A stretch of DNA of 64,000 nucleotides from Pseudoalteromonas sp. T1lg48 (lineage in GTDB: Bacteria; Pseudomonadota; Gammaproteobacteria; Enterobacterales; Alteromonadaceae). Under the pieces are notes generated by a model, which saw only the letters and a list, made by a program, of their open reading frames with translations, was not told the DNA's origin and did no database searches. Of this stretch, positions 63,080 to 64,000 are shown piece by piece; position 1 is the first letter of the stretch, and each line of letters starts with the position of its first letter. Where the stretch lies: positions 310,001 through 374,000 of the forward strand of contig NZ_PQCC01000004.1 in assembly GCF_002964785.1 (NCBI RefSeq). Reading direction: 5' to 3'. Position numbers and translations under genes: made by a program.

Positions 63080-64000
63080 TTACCATAAGGCGAAGTGATC
63101 TTCCGTTAAGCCAAGGACCTTCTCAAAGCGATGCACTCGGCCCTTGGTATCTTCAATCTGGCCATCGAAATAGCCAATATACTGGCGAAAGTTACTTTTC
63201 AACAGCCACAGGTCAAGTCGCTCCTGGCGCTTGTTTAGCGGGCGAAAAGTCAAGGAAACCCTCCCGTCAAATGAACTTATTCGCCAGTCTTGATTGGTCG
63301 CCTCACGGGTAAAATCAAAATGCACAGGACCGAGCAAGTGGCGCTGTCCATTTATCCAGAATACATTCTCGTTGTAACCGGTTTCATTGACCCCAGCAGC
63401 GAGATTTAGGCCAAATAATGAGCCGCCAATACGACCGTTGATACTGGCCCAGCGCCAACTGGTTTCCCGGCGCATAAAACCGGCGGAAAAATCATAGCCC
63501 GCAAGTGCCTTATCAAGGGCTTGAGATTCTTGGTTAATCACAAGCGAGCCACCTACTCTCATGGCATTGTGTTTCTGAGTATAGGTCCAACCGCTGTAAC
63601 CTGTGGGGTTGCACATGGCCATGGGCAGACCGGCGGTTGGTGGTATCAGAGTTAGATCGGCGGTGATTTCCTTGGTGGCGATACGCAATTGCCAGACCCC
63701 GGCATTGATTTCCATGCTGATCTGCCCCTGTGCGCCGCCCAACCGGGAGCATCCGTCCCACGGCGAAGGCGCCATGAGGCAACCCAATGCCAGGGGCTTA
63801 AGCCAGCTGGTTTCCACCAGCTTATTGGCAGCAATATCATAGAGGTAACAGAAGCCGGAAGCGGCATAGCGAATATCAGCAATGGCCATACCAATTAAAA
63901 AATTGGGCGTGACCACGGAGACAAACTGAAACTGCTTAAAACCAAAATGCCGCGCTAATCGCCCTGCGGGCCTATCCATCGCATTGGTGTAGTGAAAATG
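63080..64000 (-). CDS. DUF2804 family protein, 5' end outside window
   Basis: The frame is open to the right edge. An ATG at 63979 exists, but the upstream codons (HFHYTNA, then MDRPAGRLARHFGFKQFQFVSV) continue the DUF2804 pattern. The true start therefore probably lies outside. At least 306 residues are present, with beta-strand-rich repeats, WRWASINGRIGGSLFGLNLAAG in the middle and a C-terminal IEDTKGRVHRFEKVLGLTEDHF typical of the family. Function unknown. Confidence 0.85.
   Translation of the reverse strand, partial: HFHYTNAMDRPAGRLARHFGFKQFQFVSVVTPNFLIGMAIADIRYAASGFCYLYDIAANKLVETSWLKPLALGCLMAPSPWDGCSRLGGAQGQISMEINAGVWQLRIATKEITADLTLIPPTAGLPMAMCNPTGYSGWTYTQKHNAMRVGGSLVINQESQALDKALAGYDFSAGFMRRETSWRWASINGRIGGSLFGLNLAAGVNETGYNENVFWINGQRHLLGPVHFDFTREATNQDWRISSFDGRVSLTFRPLNKRQERLDLWLLKSNFRQYIGYFDGQIEDTKGRVHRFEKVLGLTEDHFALW

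Noticed and set aside
1-64000. CRISPR arrays, insertion sequences, prophage, tRNA and rRNA genes
   Set aside because: I looked for spaced direct repeats, transposase motifs, terminal inverted repeats and tRNA-like cloverleaf ends and saw none. Short tRNA genes could still escape a reading by eye.

Overview
The window is bacterial chromosome with about 50% G+C by eye. Its gene content is that of a marine gammaproteobacterium, probably of the Alteromonadales/Vibrionales sphere. Pointers are an aryl-polyene-type cluster, a pqiABC operon, an Oar-like TonB receptor, a GlyGly-CTERM-like sorting tail, an S1/P1 nuclease, a LexA box of the gammaproteobacterial type and a Fur box of the classical type. 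The genus cannot be fixed from the sequence alone. I see no rRNA, tRNA, CRISPR array, prophage or insertion sequence.

Layout. 1-7.9 kb, minus strand: eleven tightly overlapping genes form the first half of an aryl polyene (APE) pigment cluster (ketosynthase-like protein, acyltransferase, two ACPs, membrane protein, AMP-ligase, dehydratase, glycosyltransferase, second acyltransferase, MIO ammonia-lyase, thioesterase). It runs off the left edge. 8-14 kb: a DapA-like aldolase, an orphan gene under a near-perfect LexA box, a lone periplasmic binding protein, a GRDP-like protein, cytochrome b562, and a DUF393/SDR/flavin-reductase operon. 14-17 kb: a FadE-type acyl-CoA dehydrogenase with a FabR-like operator upstream, and ybaK. 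17.2-21.7 kb: a Fur-controlled ferric iron ABC transporter operon whose first gene is frameshifted. 21.8-25.7 kb: a run of small unrecognised genes and gene remnants. 25.7-29 kb: dnaK and dnaJ with a heat-shock promoter. 29-34 kb: a thioesterase and pqiABC. 34-46 kb: an M16 peptidase, MAPEG protein, cyclophilin, secreted 5'-nucleotidase, a two-gene membrane sensor-like pair, an S1/P1 nuclease and an Oar-like receptor. 46.4-49.3 kb: MarR regulator, hmgA, maiA. 49.3-54 kb: a phosphatase/lipid-kinase fusion broken by a frameshift, a cyanophycinase-like protein lacking the usual Ser motif, and an arginase-family enzyme. 54-64 kb: DUF2189 protein, udp and cdd (converging and overlapping), ppc, a Sel1 protein, a PP2C phosphatase, a coiled-coil protein, small membrane and zinc-ribbon proteins, and a DUF2804 protein cut by the right edge.

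How the genes fit together. The 38.5-46.4 kb genes (5'-nucleotidase, S1/P1 nuclease, PhnD-like sensor pair, large TonB receptor), with udp and cdd further on, could serve extracellular nucleic acid scavenging; this is inference. hmgA and maiA are the middle of tyrosine catabolism, and fumarylacetoacetase is not in the window. The two frameshifts (near 17592 and 50349) are each a one-base loss that restores a full-length protein when corrected, so they may be sequencing errors rather than dead genes. The best candidates for undescribed biology are the LexA-controlled orphan at 9122, the PhnD-like/C-terminal-domain membrane pair at 40175-42051, and the serine-less cyanophycinase homologue.
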